Assembly: GCA_017527155.1 (NCBI GenBank)
Contig: JAFXQI010000113.1
Location: 1 to 34,661, forward strand
Direction of reading: 5' to 3'
Origin: Kiritimatiellia bacterium
GTDB taxonomy: Bacteria; Verrucomicrobiota; Kiritimatiellia; CAIQIC01; Lenti-01
DNA: 34,661 bases
Shown here: positions 1 through 6,812 of the stretch, one piece after another
Position numbering within the stretch: the first letter of the stretch is position 1
How the letters are laid out: each line of letters opens with the position of its first letter
Made by a program: the position numbers and the translations under genes
Notes under the pieces: generated by a model
What the model was told of the DNA's origin: nothing
Database searches by the model: none
The model's input: only the letters and a program-made list of their open reading frames with translations

Positions 1-391
1 CGGAAGGGGAAGAAAACTCACGCAGAGACGCGGAGAGAGGGAGTTGCGGAGAGGAGGAGGGGGGAGCTTGGAAAGAGGAAAGGTCTCGCGGGGGCTCGGA
101 GGCCGGAAGGGGAGAGGAGGTGGAATCGGGCGGTGGGGGGGGCGTGGGAGCGGGGGGAGTGGAGGGGGTGCTCGGGAGGAGGGAGGAGAGGATTTGGCGG
201 GGAGAGGGGGTATCGGAGGCAAGGGCGGATTGGAAGCGGCGGATGGCTTCGGGGGAGGGTTGTTGGCGGGGAGGGGTGTGGTCGGAGAGGAGGTCGGCGG
301 GGAGGGTCAGGGGGGTGAGGCCGGAGGTGTCGGGGAGAAGGTCGGCGGAAAGGGAGAGGAAGGAGGAGTCGATGGAGATGGGGGTAAACAT
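1..391 (-). CDS. Proline-rich T3SS protein, probable SctP needle-length ruler (3' end beyond window)
   Basis: An open frame starts with ATG at 391 and runs off the window at base 1, giving at least 130 codons with no stop. Its ATG shares one base with the TGA of sctO (TGATG), so it is probably translationally coupled. The predicted start is MFTPISIDSSFLSLSADLL, followed by a Ser/Pro/Leu-rich stretch containing PAPTPPPPPDS. Needle-length regulators of the SctP/YscP family are typically proline-rich, poorly conserved, and encoded directly after sctO. The name therefore rests on position and composition, not on a recognised domain. A competing frame on the same strand (18-455) begins inside sctO and lacks a coupled start, so I treat it as a shadow. 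Confidence 0.5.
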   Translation of the reverse strand, partial: MFTPISIDSSFLSLSADLLPDTSGLTPLTLPADLLSDHTPPRQQPSPEAIRRFQSALASDTPSPRQILSSLLPSTPSTPPAPTPPPPPDSTSSPLPASEPPRDLSSFQAPPSSSPQLPLSASLREFSSPS

Positions 392-864
392 CAGATTTCC
401 TCCTTGCGGACGGTGAAGTCTTCGAGTTCGATTTCTTCGCGGGCTTCGGCGGCATGGGCTTCTTCGGCCTGCCAGACGGCGCGGTGTTCGTCGATCTTCG
501 TGCGGTTTTTCATGGCCAGGGCCAGGGCGGAACGGGCGGCCTCGGCGGCGGCTTCGCGCTGCCGGCGCTCGTCTTCGGCGCGTTTGACGTTGTCGGCCTT
601 GAGGACGCCTTCTTCGTCGATGCGGGCGACGCCTTCGTTGGCCATGTCGATCTGGTCGCGGCTGACGGGGCGGCCGATGATGGCGTCGTAGATGCGGTCG
701 CGGCGCTCTTCCTTGGTCTCCTCCCAGGCCGTGAGCTCGCGCTGGCGCGCGGCCAGGGCTTTCTCGGCCTCGGCGACGGCGCGGCGGGCGGCGGTGAGTT
801 CGCCACGGGCGCGGTCTTCGCGCATTTCGCGGATGACAAGGAGAGGTTGGAGGGCGTAGGGCAC
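391..864 (-). CDS. sctO: T3SS stalk protein SctO (YscO/FliJ-like)
   Basis: This 157-residue, highly charged, almost wholly helical protein shows an Ala/Arg/Glu heptad pattern over most of its length, broken by a short central segment (IYDAIIGRPVSRDQIDMAN). Family knowledge: SctO is a coiled-coil hairpin that inserts into the SctN ATPase hexamer and links it to the SctV export gate. Size, coiled coil and position directly after sctN support the call. The start is GTG (cac on the plus strand, 862-864). The bases upstream are not a Shine-Dalgarno sequence but an 8-bp tandem repeat that abuts the start codon, so initiation may be weak or depend on coupling. The stop overlaps the ATG of the next gene. 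Confidence 0.82.
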   Translation of the reverse strand: MPYALQPLLVIREMREDRARGELTAARRAVAEAEKALAARQRELTAWEETKEERRDRIYDAIIGRPVSRDQIDMANEGVARIDEEGVLKADNVKRAEDERRQREAAAEAARSALALAMKNRTKIDEHRAVWQAEEAHAAEAREEIELEDFTVRKEEI

Positions 865-1000
865 GATGGTTGGATGGTTGGATGGTTAGATGGTTGGATG
901 GTTGGATAGTTTGATGGTTTGATGGTTGGAGGGGTGGTTGGTTAGATGGTTAGATGGTTGGATGGTTTGATGGTTTGATGGTTTGATGGTTGGTTTGGTG
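865..1000. repeat. Octamer minisatellite between sctN and sctO
   Basis: About 17 units of 8 bp with consensus GATGGTTG; variants end in TTG, TTA or TTT. The perfect units at 865-880 and 889-904 are interspersed with degenerate ones such as 929-936 and 993-1000. The tract fills almost the whole gap between the sctN stop and the sctO GTG and occupies the place where a ribosome binding site should be. On the minus (coding) strand it reads as repeats of CAACCATC. Confidence 0.95.
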
Positions 1001-1010
1001 GTTGGAGGGG

Positions 1011-2339
1011 TCATGAGACGGCTTGTTTGAGGGCGGCGATGGATTCTTCGTAGGTGGGGGCTTCGGTGAGGCCCTGGCGGAGGAAGGCGTTGACGGCGGC
1101 GTTCTTGGCGATGGCTTCGTCGGTTTCGGGGTCGGAGCCGCGCTTGTATTCGCCGATCTTGAGGAGGAGTTCGACTTCGGCGTACTTGGCGAGGAGGGAG
1201 CGGAGCTTGGCGGCGGCGGCCTTGTGGTCGGCGGGGATGATGGCGGATTGGCAGCGGGAGACGGAGGCGAGGATGTCGATGGCGGGATAGTGGTTCTGCT
1301 GGGCCAGCTTGCGGGAGAGGATGATGTGGCCGTCGAGGATGGACCGGGTTTCGTCGGCGATGGGCTCGGTCATGTCGTCGCCTTCGACGAGGACGGTGTA
1401 GAGGGCGGTGATGGAGCCCTTGGAGGAGTTGCCGGCGCGCTCCATGAGGCGCGGGAGTTCGGCGAAGACGGAGGGTGGGAAGCCGCGGCGGGTCGGGGGT
1501 TCGCCGGCGGCGAGGCCGATCTCGCGCTGGGCACGGCCGAAGCGGGTGACGGAGTCCATGAGGAGGAGGACTTTCTTGCCCTTGTCGCGGAAGGATTCGG
1601 CGATGGCGGTGGCGACGTAGGCGGCCTTGAGGCGCTCCATGGCGGAGCGGTCGGAGGTGGAGATGACGAGGACGGATTTCTTCAGGCCTTCGGGGCCGAG
1701 GTCCTTTTCGATGAATTCGCGGACTTCGCGGCCGCGTTCGCCGATGAGGGCCAGGACGGTGACTTCGGCCTCGGTGTTGCGGATGATCTGCGCGAGGAGG
1801 GTGGATTTGCCGCCGCCCGCCGCGGCGAAGATGCCCATGCGCTGGCCTTCGCCGCAGGTGAGGAGTCCGTCGATGGCGCGGACGCCGAGGGAGATGGGGG
1901 TGGAGATGATGCGGCGTTCGAGGGGGGACGGGGAGTCGGCGTAGACGGGGTAGTAGCCGTCGGGACGAAGGGGGCCTTTGGTGTCGGCGTCCATGGGGCG
2001 GCCGAGGCCGTCGAGGACGCGTCCGAGGAGGTTGGCGCCGACGGGGACCATCTGGACGCGGCGGGTGGGGATGACTTCGGTCTCGGCGCTGATGCCGATC
2101 ATGGCGCCGAGGGCGGTGAGGAGAACGGCTTCCTTGGTGAAGCCGACGACTTCGGCCTGGACTTCGAGTCCTTCCCAGGGGTTCCTGAGGATGCAGACTT
2201 CGCCGATCTTGACGCCCGGGACGGAGGCCTTGATGATGGTGCCGACGACCTGGATGACGCGGCCTTTGACGTCGATGGGCTGGGCGTCGTCGACGGCGCG
2301 TTCCAAGACTTGCGGGATGTAGTCGAAAACGGTGCTCAT
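1011..2339 (-). CDS. sctN: T3SS ATPase SctN
   Basis: A 442-residue member of the YscN/FliI/F1-beta ATPase family. It powers chaperone release and substrate unfolding at the cytoplasmic face of the injectisome. Visible signatures are the N-terminal beta-barrel (about 20-95), Walker [10 protein letters not shown] (172-180, Lys178), [11 protein letters not shown] (catalytic Glu region), the Walker B stretch [13 protein letters not shown], and the family block [11 protein letters not shown] with [18 protein letters not shown]. Length matches the family (about 440). The ATG lies 4 bases after the stop of the RhuM-family gene. Downstream comes the octamer repeat and then sctO. The name is secure; FliI is excluded by the surrounding T3SS genes. 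Confidence 0.97.
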   Translation of the reverse strand: MSTVFDYIPQVLERAVDDAQPIDVKGRVIQVVGTIIKASVPGVKIGEVCILRNPWEGLEVQAEVVGFTKEAVLLTALGAMIGISAETEVIPTRRVQMVPVGANLLGRVLDGLGRPMDADTKGPLRPDGYYPVYADSPSPLERRIISTPISLGVRAIDGLLTCGEGQRMGIFAAAGGGKSTLLAQIIRNTEAEVTVLALIGERGREVREFIEKDLGPEGLKKSVLVISTSDRSAMERLKAAYVATAIAESFRDKGKKVLLLMDSVTRFGRAQREIGLAAGEPPTRRGFPPSVFAELPRLMERAGNSSKGSITALYTVLVEGDDMTEPIADETRSILDGHIILSRKLAQQNHYPAIDILASVSRCQSAIIPADHKAAAAKLRSLLAKYAEVELLLKIGEYKRGSDPETDEAIAKNAAVNAFLRQGLTEAPTYEESIAALKQAVS

Positions 2340-2343
2340 GGAA

Positions 2344-3249
2344 TCATATCCTCGCCTTCAGTTGCGCGATTTCCGCGGAGTCCAGTTTCGTGAACGCGAA
2401 GCATTTGCGGCCCATGTCCTTCAGGGAGGCGCCGATGACGTAGAGGGTTTTGGCGTCGATGACGAGGAAGCGGTCGTGGAAGTTCGCGGACTCGCGGACG
2501 GAGAGACCGCCGTATTGCTTGTTGAACGCGGCGATGTCGCCGGGGGAGAGTTTGTTGCCCTTGCGGGAGGTGACGATTTCGACTGCCACGCCCTTGGCCT
2601 TTTTCGACAGGAGTTCGAGGGTTGCGACATCCACCCAGTTGTCGATGAGGAGGATCGACTTCCTGGCGCTCCACACGTGGCGGGCGGCGAAGGCCTTGGC
2701 GTCGAAGACCTGTCCGTCGTAGAAGACGCCCCGGACGGGCGGCAGGGAGGTCTGGACGAAGAAATCGACCTTCTCCTCCAGGCCGGCGATTTTCCGGTCG
2801 TGGTCGGCGAGGCGGCGGTCCACTTTGTCTTCGAGGTGGGCGAGGCGCTGGTTGAAGGCGTAGCCGCGGAGGAGGTAGTCCCGGAGGACGCCCGTCGCCC
2901 AGATGCGGAACTGGGTGGCCCGGAGGGAATTGACCCTGTAGCCGACGGCGATGATGGCGTCGAGATTGAAGAATTCCTGGACGCGGGCAACGGTCCGGGT
3001 GCCTTCCGGACGAACTGTTTCCATTTTGGAAACCGTTGCCGCCCGGTCGAGTTCGCCGGTCGCGAAGATGTTCTTCAGGTGCTTGCTGACGGCCGCCTTT
3101 TGCACGCCGAAAAGCTCGGCGATCTTCAGTTGGGTCAGCCAGATGCTCTCGTTGGAATACAGGGTTTCCAGCCGGATCGTTTCGTTCGGCTGGTAGACCA
3201 CGATCGCGTTTTTCGCGCCGGGCATTGCTCCGTTTCCGGGTTCCGTCAT
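2344..3249 (-). CDS. RhuM-family protein embedded in the T3SS operon
   Basis: A 301-residue protein. Residues 37-67 form a winged-helix-like region ([20 protein letters not shown], then [13 protein letters not shown]). Residues 94-119 carry the RhuM signature ([16 protein letters not shown], then ATQFRIWAT). A short coiled coil follows at 134-165. The C-terminal part looks phospholipase-D-like: [10 protein letters not shown] (198-207), HDRFLVID (258-265) and GASLKD (273-278). RhuM was named from Salmonella pathogenicity island 3, and its molecular role is unsettled. The start overlaps the sctL stop by 4 bp (ATGA) and the stop lies 4 bp before sctN, so it is cotranscribed. Its codon use looks less GC-biased than its neighbours, suggesting later acquisition. 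It is not a known injectisome part. Confidence 0.88.
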   Translation of the reverse strand: MTEPGNGAMPGAKNAIVVYQPNETIRLETLYSNESIWLTQLKIAELFGVQKAAVSKHLKNIFATGELDRAATVSKMETVRPEGTRTVARVQEFFNLDAIIAVGYRVNSLRATQFRIWATGVLRDYLLRGYAFNQRLAHLEDKVDRRLADHDRKIAGLEEKVDFFVQTSLPPVRGVFYDGQVFDAKAFAARHVWSARKSILLIDNWVDVATLELLSKKAKGVAVEIVTSRKGNKLSPGDIAAFNKQYGGLSVRESANFHDRFLVIDAKTLYVIGASLKDMGRKCFAFTKLDSAEIAQLKARI

Positions 3250-3857
3250 TTTCCGAGATGCCTCTTGATGGATTGCTCGATGGCGGCGAGTTGGGTTTCG
3301 ACGGAGGCGTCGGCGGCGCCGGCTTCGGTTTCGAGGACGCAGGCGGTGCCGGTCAGGCGGGGGTCTTCGACGACGTCCAGGGTCTCGATGGTGGGATAGG
3401 CGGCCTTGAGTCCGGCGACGCGGGCGGCGACGACGGGCTTCATCTCGGGCGCGACCTTGAGGGTGACGGTGCGCTGGGTGCGGATGACGGCGTTCATGGT
3501 CTTGCGGACGATCTGCAGGACCATGGCTTCGTCGCCGACTTCGACGGTGAAGGTCTTGAGGGCCTTGAGGACGACGTCGGCCATCTTGCGTTCGACGCTC
3601 TCCATGAAGGCGACGGAGGAGTCGACGAGTTCGAGCTTCTTCATGGCCATTTCGAGCTTGGCGTCGGCGAGGCCTTTTTCGTAGCCGCGCTGTTTTTCGG
3701 CTTCGAAGGCGGCCTTGGCTTCTTCGCGGATGCGGGCGGCTTCGGCTTCGGCCGCGGCCAGGATGTCGGCGGCGCTGCGCGCGGTGGCGGCGTCGGCGGC
3801 CTTGACGAGGCGGCGGTCGGTGGAAAGGGGGACGCGGGGGTTGTTCAGGAGAAGCAT
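3246..3857 (-). CDS. sctL: T3SS stator SctL (YscL/FliH-like)
   Basis: A 203-residue cytoplasmic protein of the YscL/HrpE/FliH family, which tethers the SctN ATPase to the sorting platform and restrains its activity. The N-terminal third is an Ala/Glu-rich helix (AAEAEAARIREEAKAAFEAE) typical of the stator stalk. The C-terminal half has the alpha/beta FliH-like pattern (VRKTMNAVIRTQRTVTLKVA, then LDVVEDPRLTGTACVLETEAG). I chose ATG 3857 (MLLLNNPRVPL), which matches the normal SctL N-terminus and overlaps the sctK stop by 13 bp. A longer upstream frame is a shadow of sctK made of Pro/Arg runs. The stop overlaps the RhuM-family start. Confidence 0.92.
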   Translation of the reverse strand: MLLLNNPRVPLSTDRRLVKAADAATARSAADILAAAEAEAARIREEAKAAFEAEKQRGYEKGLADAKLEMAMKKLELVDSSVAFMESVERKMADVVLKALKTFTVEVGDEAMVLQIVRKTMNAVIRTQRTVTLKVAPEMKPVVAARVAGLKAAYPTIETLDVVEDPRLTGTACVLETEAGAADASVETQLAAIEQSIKRHLGK

Positions 3858-4555
3858 AGGGCGTGGGCCTCGGGGAAACGGAGTTTCAGGAGGAGTTTGA
3901 TGGCGTTGTGGATCGTTGGGGCGTTGGATCGTTGGATCGTTGGATCGTTGGGGGAAGAAGAGGGGGCGGGGGCGTCGGCGGGGAGTTTGAGGCGGAGGCG
4001 GTGGAGGAGCGGGGGGGGGAGGGGGGAGAGGGAGGAGAAGAGGAGGGTGTGGCCGAGGGCGAGGATGGCGGAGGGGGCGGTGTCGGTGGCGGTGGGGGGG
4101 AGGGTCTTGGCGAAGTAGGCGGTGTAGGCGAAGAGGGCGGGATAGGTGCCGGGAAGGGCGGCCTTGAGGGCGGCGACGTCGGGTCCGCGGGTGACGCGGC
4201 GGAGGGCGTCGGCGGTGGAAAGGGCGCCCAGCCACGCGGCGATGGAGCCGAGGGTGGCGGCGTCGAGGAGAAGCAGGCGGGAGAGGTCGGTGGAGGGGAA
4301 GTCGTGGAAGCAGGGTTCGACGGAGAGTTCGGTGCAGAGCCAGCGGGCGATGCGGGAAGGAAGCCGGGGGGCCGGCTGTCCGGAGGTGCGGGAGTCCGGC
4401 GGGGGGAGGAAGCGGTCCAACGGTCCGACGGTCAAACGGTCAAACCACGAAGGGTGGATCTGGGAGGGGAAGTTCCAGAGGAAGTCGCGGATGCGGGGCC
4501 AGAGGGGGGCGGCGACGAGGGTGCGGGCGGAGGCGATGTCGATCAGGCCATCCAT
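3845..4555 (-). CDS. sctK: Sorting-platform adaptor SctK with two octamer-repeat inserts
   Basis: A 236-residue protein in the sctK position (between sctY and sctL). Its size is near the family (YscK about 210), and it is Leu/Ala-rich in the middle with the conserved-looking stretch DAATLGSIAAWLGALSTADA. SctK links the sorting platform to the inner-membrane ring. Two segments are encoded by 8-bp tandem repeats: about residues 38-48 (DRLTVGPLDRF) and about 202-215 (NDPTIQRSNAPTIH). These look like low-complexity insertions in loops; without them the protein would be close to normal length. It overlaps sctY by 13 bp and sctL by 13 bp. SctK proteins diverge strongly, so the assignment leans on context. 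Confidence 0.75.
   Translation of the reverse strand: MDGLIDIASARTLVAAPLWPRIRDFLWNFPSQIHPSWFDRLTVGPLDRFLPPPDSRTSGQPAPRLPSRIARWLCTELSVEPCFHDFPSTDLSRLLLLDAATLGSIAAWLGALSTADALRRVTRGPDVAALKAALPGTYPALFAYTAYFAKTLPPTATDTAPSAILALGHTLLFSSLSPLPPPLLHRLRLKLPADAPAPSSSPNDPTIQRSNAPTIHNAIKLLLKLRFPEAHALCFS
3911..3950. repeat. GATCGTTG octamer repeat inside sctK (C-terminal part)
   Basis: Five 8-bp units: GATCGTTG at 3911-3918, a variant GGGCGTTG at 3919-3926, and three perfect copies at 3927-3950. They lie in the coding frame of sctK. A gain or loss of one unit would shift the frame near the C-terminus and alter the overlap with sctL. Confidence 0.95.
4413..4444. repeat. CGGTCCAA octamer repeat inside sctK (N-terminal part)
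   Basis: Four consecutive 8-bp units: CGGTCCAA, CGGTCCGA, CGGTCAAA, CGGTCAAA. Read on the minus strand and rotated, the unit is GACCGTTG. That differs by one base from the GATCGTTG repeat elsewhere in this gene, and by two from the GATGGTTG repeat before sctO, so the same family occurs here in the opposite orientation. Confidence 0.93.
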
Positions 4556-4884
4556 TGTCGGGCGGAACCTTTGCGGGATTCGAGGTGGCGGGTCCAGCGG
4601 GCGGCGGCTTCGGCGTTGCGGCCGAGGGCCCGGAGGGCGCGGGTTTCGAGTACGGCGGCGGCGTGGGAAAGGGAGGGCGGGATGTCGGCGTCGCGGAGGA
4701 TGTCGAGGGCGCGGGAGGGGGCGCCTTCATCGAGGAGGAGTTCGGCCAGGGCGGCGGCGGTGGTGCCGTCGCGGGGGTCTTCTTCGCGCAAGGCTTCGCA
4801 TACGGCCCGGGCGCGGGTTCGTTGTCCGTGCCGGAGGAAGAGCCATGCGGCGGTCAGGAGGAACTGGCGTTCGTCAGGGGACAC
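4543..4884 (-). CDS. sctY: TPR chaperone SctY (YscY-like)
   Basis: This 113-residue tetratricopeptide protein starts MSPDERQFLLTAAWLFLRHG and ends with an ALGRNAEAAARWTRHLESRK helix. Length and layout match YscY (about 114 residues: FLL...GWL near the start, three TPR-like helix pairs, a closing A..Y..YLEL-type helix). Family knowledge: YscY binds YscX, and the pair contacts the export gate SctV. Here sctY is not next to sctX but sits between sctJ and sctK. It overlaps sctJ by 11 bp and sctK by 13 bp. Another TPR chaperone class (SctG) is possible, but that slot is filled by the gene at 6017-6388. Confidence 0.72.
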   Translation of the reverse strand: MSPDERQFLLTAAWLFLRHGQRTRARAVCEALREEDPRDGTTAAALAELLLDEGAPSRALDILRDADIPPSLSHAAAVLETRALRALGRNAEAAARWTRHLESRKGSARQWMA

Positions 4885-5488
4885 GGGGCGGTGGATCCTG
4901 GAAGACGGTGACCATGATCTTGTCGGCGGAAAGGCCTTCGATGGCGTTCTTGACGAGGCCCTTGATGGCCGGGACGTACTCGGAGACGTCGGCGTCCCAC
5001 CGGGAACGCACGGCGACGGCCGCGGAGGAGGGAAGGGTGTTGCGGGCGAAGGGGTCGTTCTCGGGCAGGACGATGTGGACGCGGGCGTCGACGACGCCGT
5101 CGATGGAGGCGATGGTGCGGGAGAGGTCCTGGGCGAGGGCGTCCATGAAGCGGATGCGTTCTTCGGAGGGGGAGGAAATCATGCCGGTTTTCTTGAAGAC
5201 TTCGCCGAGGCCCTGGTAGTCGCGGCGGGGAAGGCCGCGGCGTTCGAGGAGGTTGACGGCTTCGGCAAAGCGGGCCTCGGAGACGGTGACGTTCCAGGTG
5301 CCTTCGTCGCCGGGGGCCTTGTGGCAGGGGATGCCGGAGTCGATGAGGGCCGCCATGACGAGGTTGGCCTGCTGTTCGGGGAGGCCGGCGTGGAGGGTGG
5401 TCTGCTGGTCGCAGCCGGTGAGGAGGAGGGTGGCCGCAAGGAGAGTGGCGAGTGACGAGAGGCGAGTGGCGAGAGCGCGGTGGGTCAT
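4874..5488 (-). CDS. sctJ: Inner-ring lipoprotein SctJ (YscJ/PrgK), short form
   Basis: A 204-residue lipoprotein building the periplasmic inner-membrane ring. The signal peptide ends in a lipobox LLTGC (Cys26). The YscJ/FliF ring domains follow, with LHAGLPEQQANLVMAALIDS, SEARFAEAVNLLERRGLPR, and DARVHIVLPENDPFA. I chose ATG 5488 because AAAGGAG precedes it at normal spacing. The frame is open up to an ATG at 5572 directly after the sctI stop, but the extra 28 residues are Pro/Ser-rich and would bury the signal peptide. The protein ends at VFQDPPPRVP without the C-terminal transmembrane helix found in YscJ and PrgK, as in the short EscJ type. Confidence 0.93.
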   Translation of the reverse strand: MTHRALATRLSSLATLLAATLLLTGCDQQTTLHAGLPEQQANLVMAALIDSGIPCHKAPGDEGTWNVTVSEARFAEAVNLLERRGLPRRDYQGLGEVFKKTGMISSPSEERIRFMDALAQDLSRTIASIDGVVDARVHIVLPENDPFARNTLPSSAAVAVRSRWDADVSEYVPAIKGLVKNAIEGLSADKIMVTVFQDPPPRVP

Positions 5489-5513
5489 GGGGGCTCCTTT
5501 GGAGGGGGAGGAG

Positions 5514-5534
5514 GGGTGGGCCGACGGCCCACCC
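5514..5534. repeat. Perfect palindrome between sctI and sctJ
   Basis: GGGTGGGCCG and CGGCCCACCC form a perfect 10-bp stem around a single central base, inside the 84-bp gap between the sctI stop and the sctJ start. No T-run follows on the minus strand, so it is not a classical terminator. It could be an RNA-processing or attenuation hairpin, or a small dispersed palindromic repeat. Confidence 0.85.
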
Positions 5535-5572
5535 TCGGGAGAGGTGGAGGGGATGGAGGGGGAGAGGGGCAT

Positions 5573-5974
5573 TTACTGGTTCTTGATGAGGGTCTGGACG
5601 GCGGTGGAGGTCTTGTCGGCGACTTTGGTGATGACTTCCTGCTGGAAGGCGAGGTTGGCGACGTCGTACTGGAGTTCGAGGAGTTCGATGGCGGTGGGGG
5701 AACGGGTCAGGCCGGCGAGGGTGCGGATGCGGTGGAGAAGGGTCTGGTTGTCGCCCTGGGCGGTGCGCCAGGCGGCGTTGGCCTCGGCGGCGAAGGGGAT
5801 GGGATCGGCGGCGGCGACGGGGTCGGCATCCATGACGGCCTGGAAGCGGGCGACGGCCGCGGGGTCGGCGACGGGCGCGGCGGAGGGGACTCCGGAGGCG
5901 GGGTCGAGGGCGGGGTCGAGGGTGGGCTGCGCGTAGGCGGCGCGGATGGCTTCGACGGGTAGGATTTCGCTCAT
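5573..5974 (-). CDS. sctI: T3SS inner rod protein SctI
   Basis: A 133-residue protein. Its C-terminal 45 residues carry the inner-rod signature: LTRSPTAIELLELQYDVANL followed by AFQQEVITKVADKTSTAVQT and LIKNQ. This matches the YscI/PrgJ pattern, where the C-terminal helix forms the rod or adaptor between the export gate and the needle. The N-terminal half is Ala/Pro-rich and probably disordered. It follows sctG after 42 bp and precedes sctJ, the usual F-G-I-J order. I see no strong Shine-Dalgarno sequence before the ATG at 5974. Confidence 0.9.
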   Translation of the reverse strand: MSEILPVEAIRAAYAQPTLDPALDPASGVPSAAPVADPAAVARFQAVMDADPVAAADPIPFAAEANAAWRTAQGDNQTLLHRIRTLAGLTRSPTAIELLELQYDVANLAFQQEVITKVADKTSTAVQTLIKNQ

Positions 5975-6016
5975 GGGGATGCCGGGGTTCGGGGGTTGCG
6001 TTGCGGCGCGGGGATC

Positions 6017-6388
6017 TCAGTTGGGGATGAGATCGGCCGCCAGGCGAGCCGCCGCCGGATCGGCGGACTGGCCGGCAGCCATGGAGAGGGGCCCTCTTGC
6101 TTCCGCTTCGCGGTTCATCCGGAGGAGGGCCATTCCCTTGAAGGCAAGAAGCATGGCCGAGTCGGGGAAACGCGGCAAGGCTTCTTCGTCGATGTAGTCG
6201 ACCGCGCCCTGGAAGTCGAGGCGGCTGATGCGCAGGATGGCGTTGGCGGAGGCCACGGAGGGTTCCGCGGGCCGGAACTTCTCCAGGACGCCGAGGATTT
6301 TCTCGGCGGACTGGAAGCGGTTCTGGCCGATGGCCATCAGCGCCACGTTGAGCAGGAGCCGCGCTTCCTGGGGCAGGAGGTCGAACAT
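6017..6388 (-). CDS. sctG: Needle-subunit chaperone SctG (TPR)
   Basis: A 123-residue TPR-like protein (MFDLLPQEARLLLNVALMAI, then GQNRFQSAEKILGVLEKFRP, then MLLAFKGMALLRMNREAEA). Family knowledge: SctG, with SctE, holds the needle protein SctF soluble in the cytosol. The gene lies 7 bp after sctF, as in Yersinia (yscE-F-G) and Chlamydia (cdsE-F-G). The number and spacing of helices fit three TPR-like repeats. A generic TPR protein is the alternative, but position and size agree with SctG. Confidence 0.85.
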   Translation of the reverse strand: MFDLLPQEARLLLNVALMAIGQNRFQSAEKILGVLEKFRPAEPSVASANAILRISRLDFQGAVDYIDEEALPRFPDSAMLLAFKGMALLRMNREAEARGPLSMAAGQSADPAAARLAADLIPN

Positions 6389-6395
6389 CGGGGCA

Positions 6396-6719
6396 TCAAC
6401 GGAAGTTGGAGGCGATCTGGTTGAGGGCGTCGCCCATGTTCTTGTTGATGTTGGACATGGTCGTGAGGGCCAGGTTCCACATCTGCAGGTCGTACTGCAG
6501 CTGCTGGAGGTTGGCCTGGACGTCGGGGTGCTCCTGGTAGGTCTTCAGGGAGGTGGCCAGACGCTCTTCCATGGTGCAGGCGGCGTTCAGCATCGCGTTG
6601 TAGACGTTATCCGAGTGGATGACGCTGTCCAGCGCGACTTCGCTCGGGATGCGCGAAATGGTGTTTTCGTTGTCGACGATTTCGCACAAGGTGCCGGGTT
6701 CGTGGACGGTTGTAATCAT
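6396..6719 (-). CDS. sctF: Needle subunit SctF
   Basis: A 107-residue helical-hairpin protein, slightly longer than most needle subunits (about 80-90) because of an N-terminal extension. The C-terminal part, HPDVQANLQQLQYDLQMWNL followed by ALTTMSNINKNMGDALNQIA, matches the needle family pattern of a P-x-x-x-x-x-L-Q-x-x-L turn and a terminal polar helix that polymerises. An AGGAGA Shine-Dalgarno sequence lies 7 bases before the ATG, and an internal promoter candidate lies upstream (6784-6812). Both fit the need for many copies. Base composition is less GC-rich than in neighbouring genes. Confidence 0.93.
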   Translation of the reverse strand: MITTVHEPGTLCEIVDNENTISRIPSEVALDSVIHSDNVYNAMLNAACTMEERLATSLKTYQEHPDVQANLQQLQYDLQMWNLALTTMSNINKNMGDALNQIASNFR

Positions 6720-6783
6720 GGTTTGTTCTCCTGGGGGTTTCCGGTCGGGCGGTCAAGCCCTTCCTTTTTGTTTTTTGTTTTCT

Positions 6784-6812
6784 TTTTTAAATCGGTTTTC
6801 CATGGAACTCAA
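6784..6812 (-). promoter_or_regulatory. Candidate internal promoter for sctF
   Basis: On the minus strand TTGAGT (6807-6812) and TAAAAA (6784-6789) are separated by exactly 17 bases. An A-rich tract of about 25 bases follows, the only such tract in the operon, and the sctF Shine-Dalgarno sequence lies about 50 bases further on. The -35 box overlaps the sctE stop. Confidence 0.5.

Noticed and set aside
18-455. A 145-codon Pro/Arg-rich frame on the minus strand
   Set aside because: It starts inside sctO and has no coupled start. The alternative frame from 391 has a TGATG junction and better composition.
865-1000. The octamer tract as a CRISPR array
   Set aside because: Units are 8 bp and contiguous without unique spacers, and there are no cas genes in the window.
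3858-4235. A longer N-terminus for SctL
   Set aside because: The extra residues are Pro/Arg/His runs produced by reading sctK in another frame. The start at 3857 gives a normal SctL.
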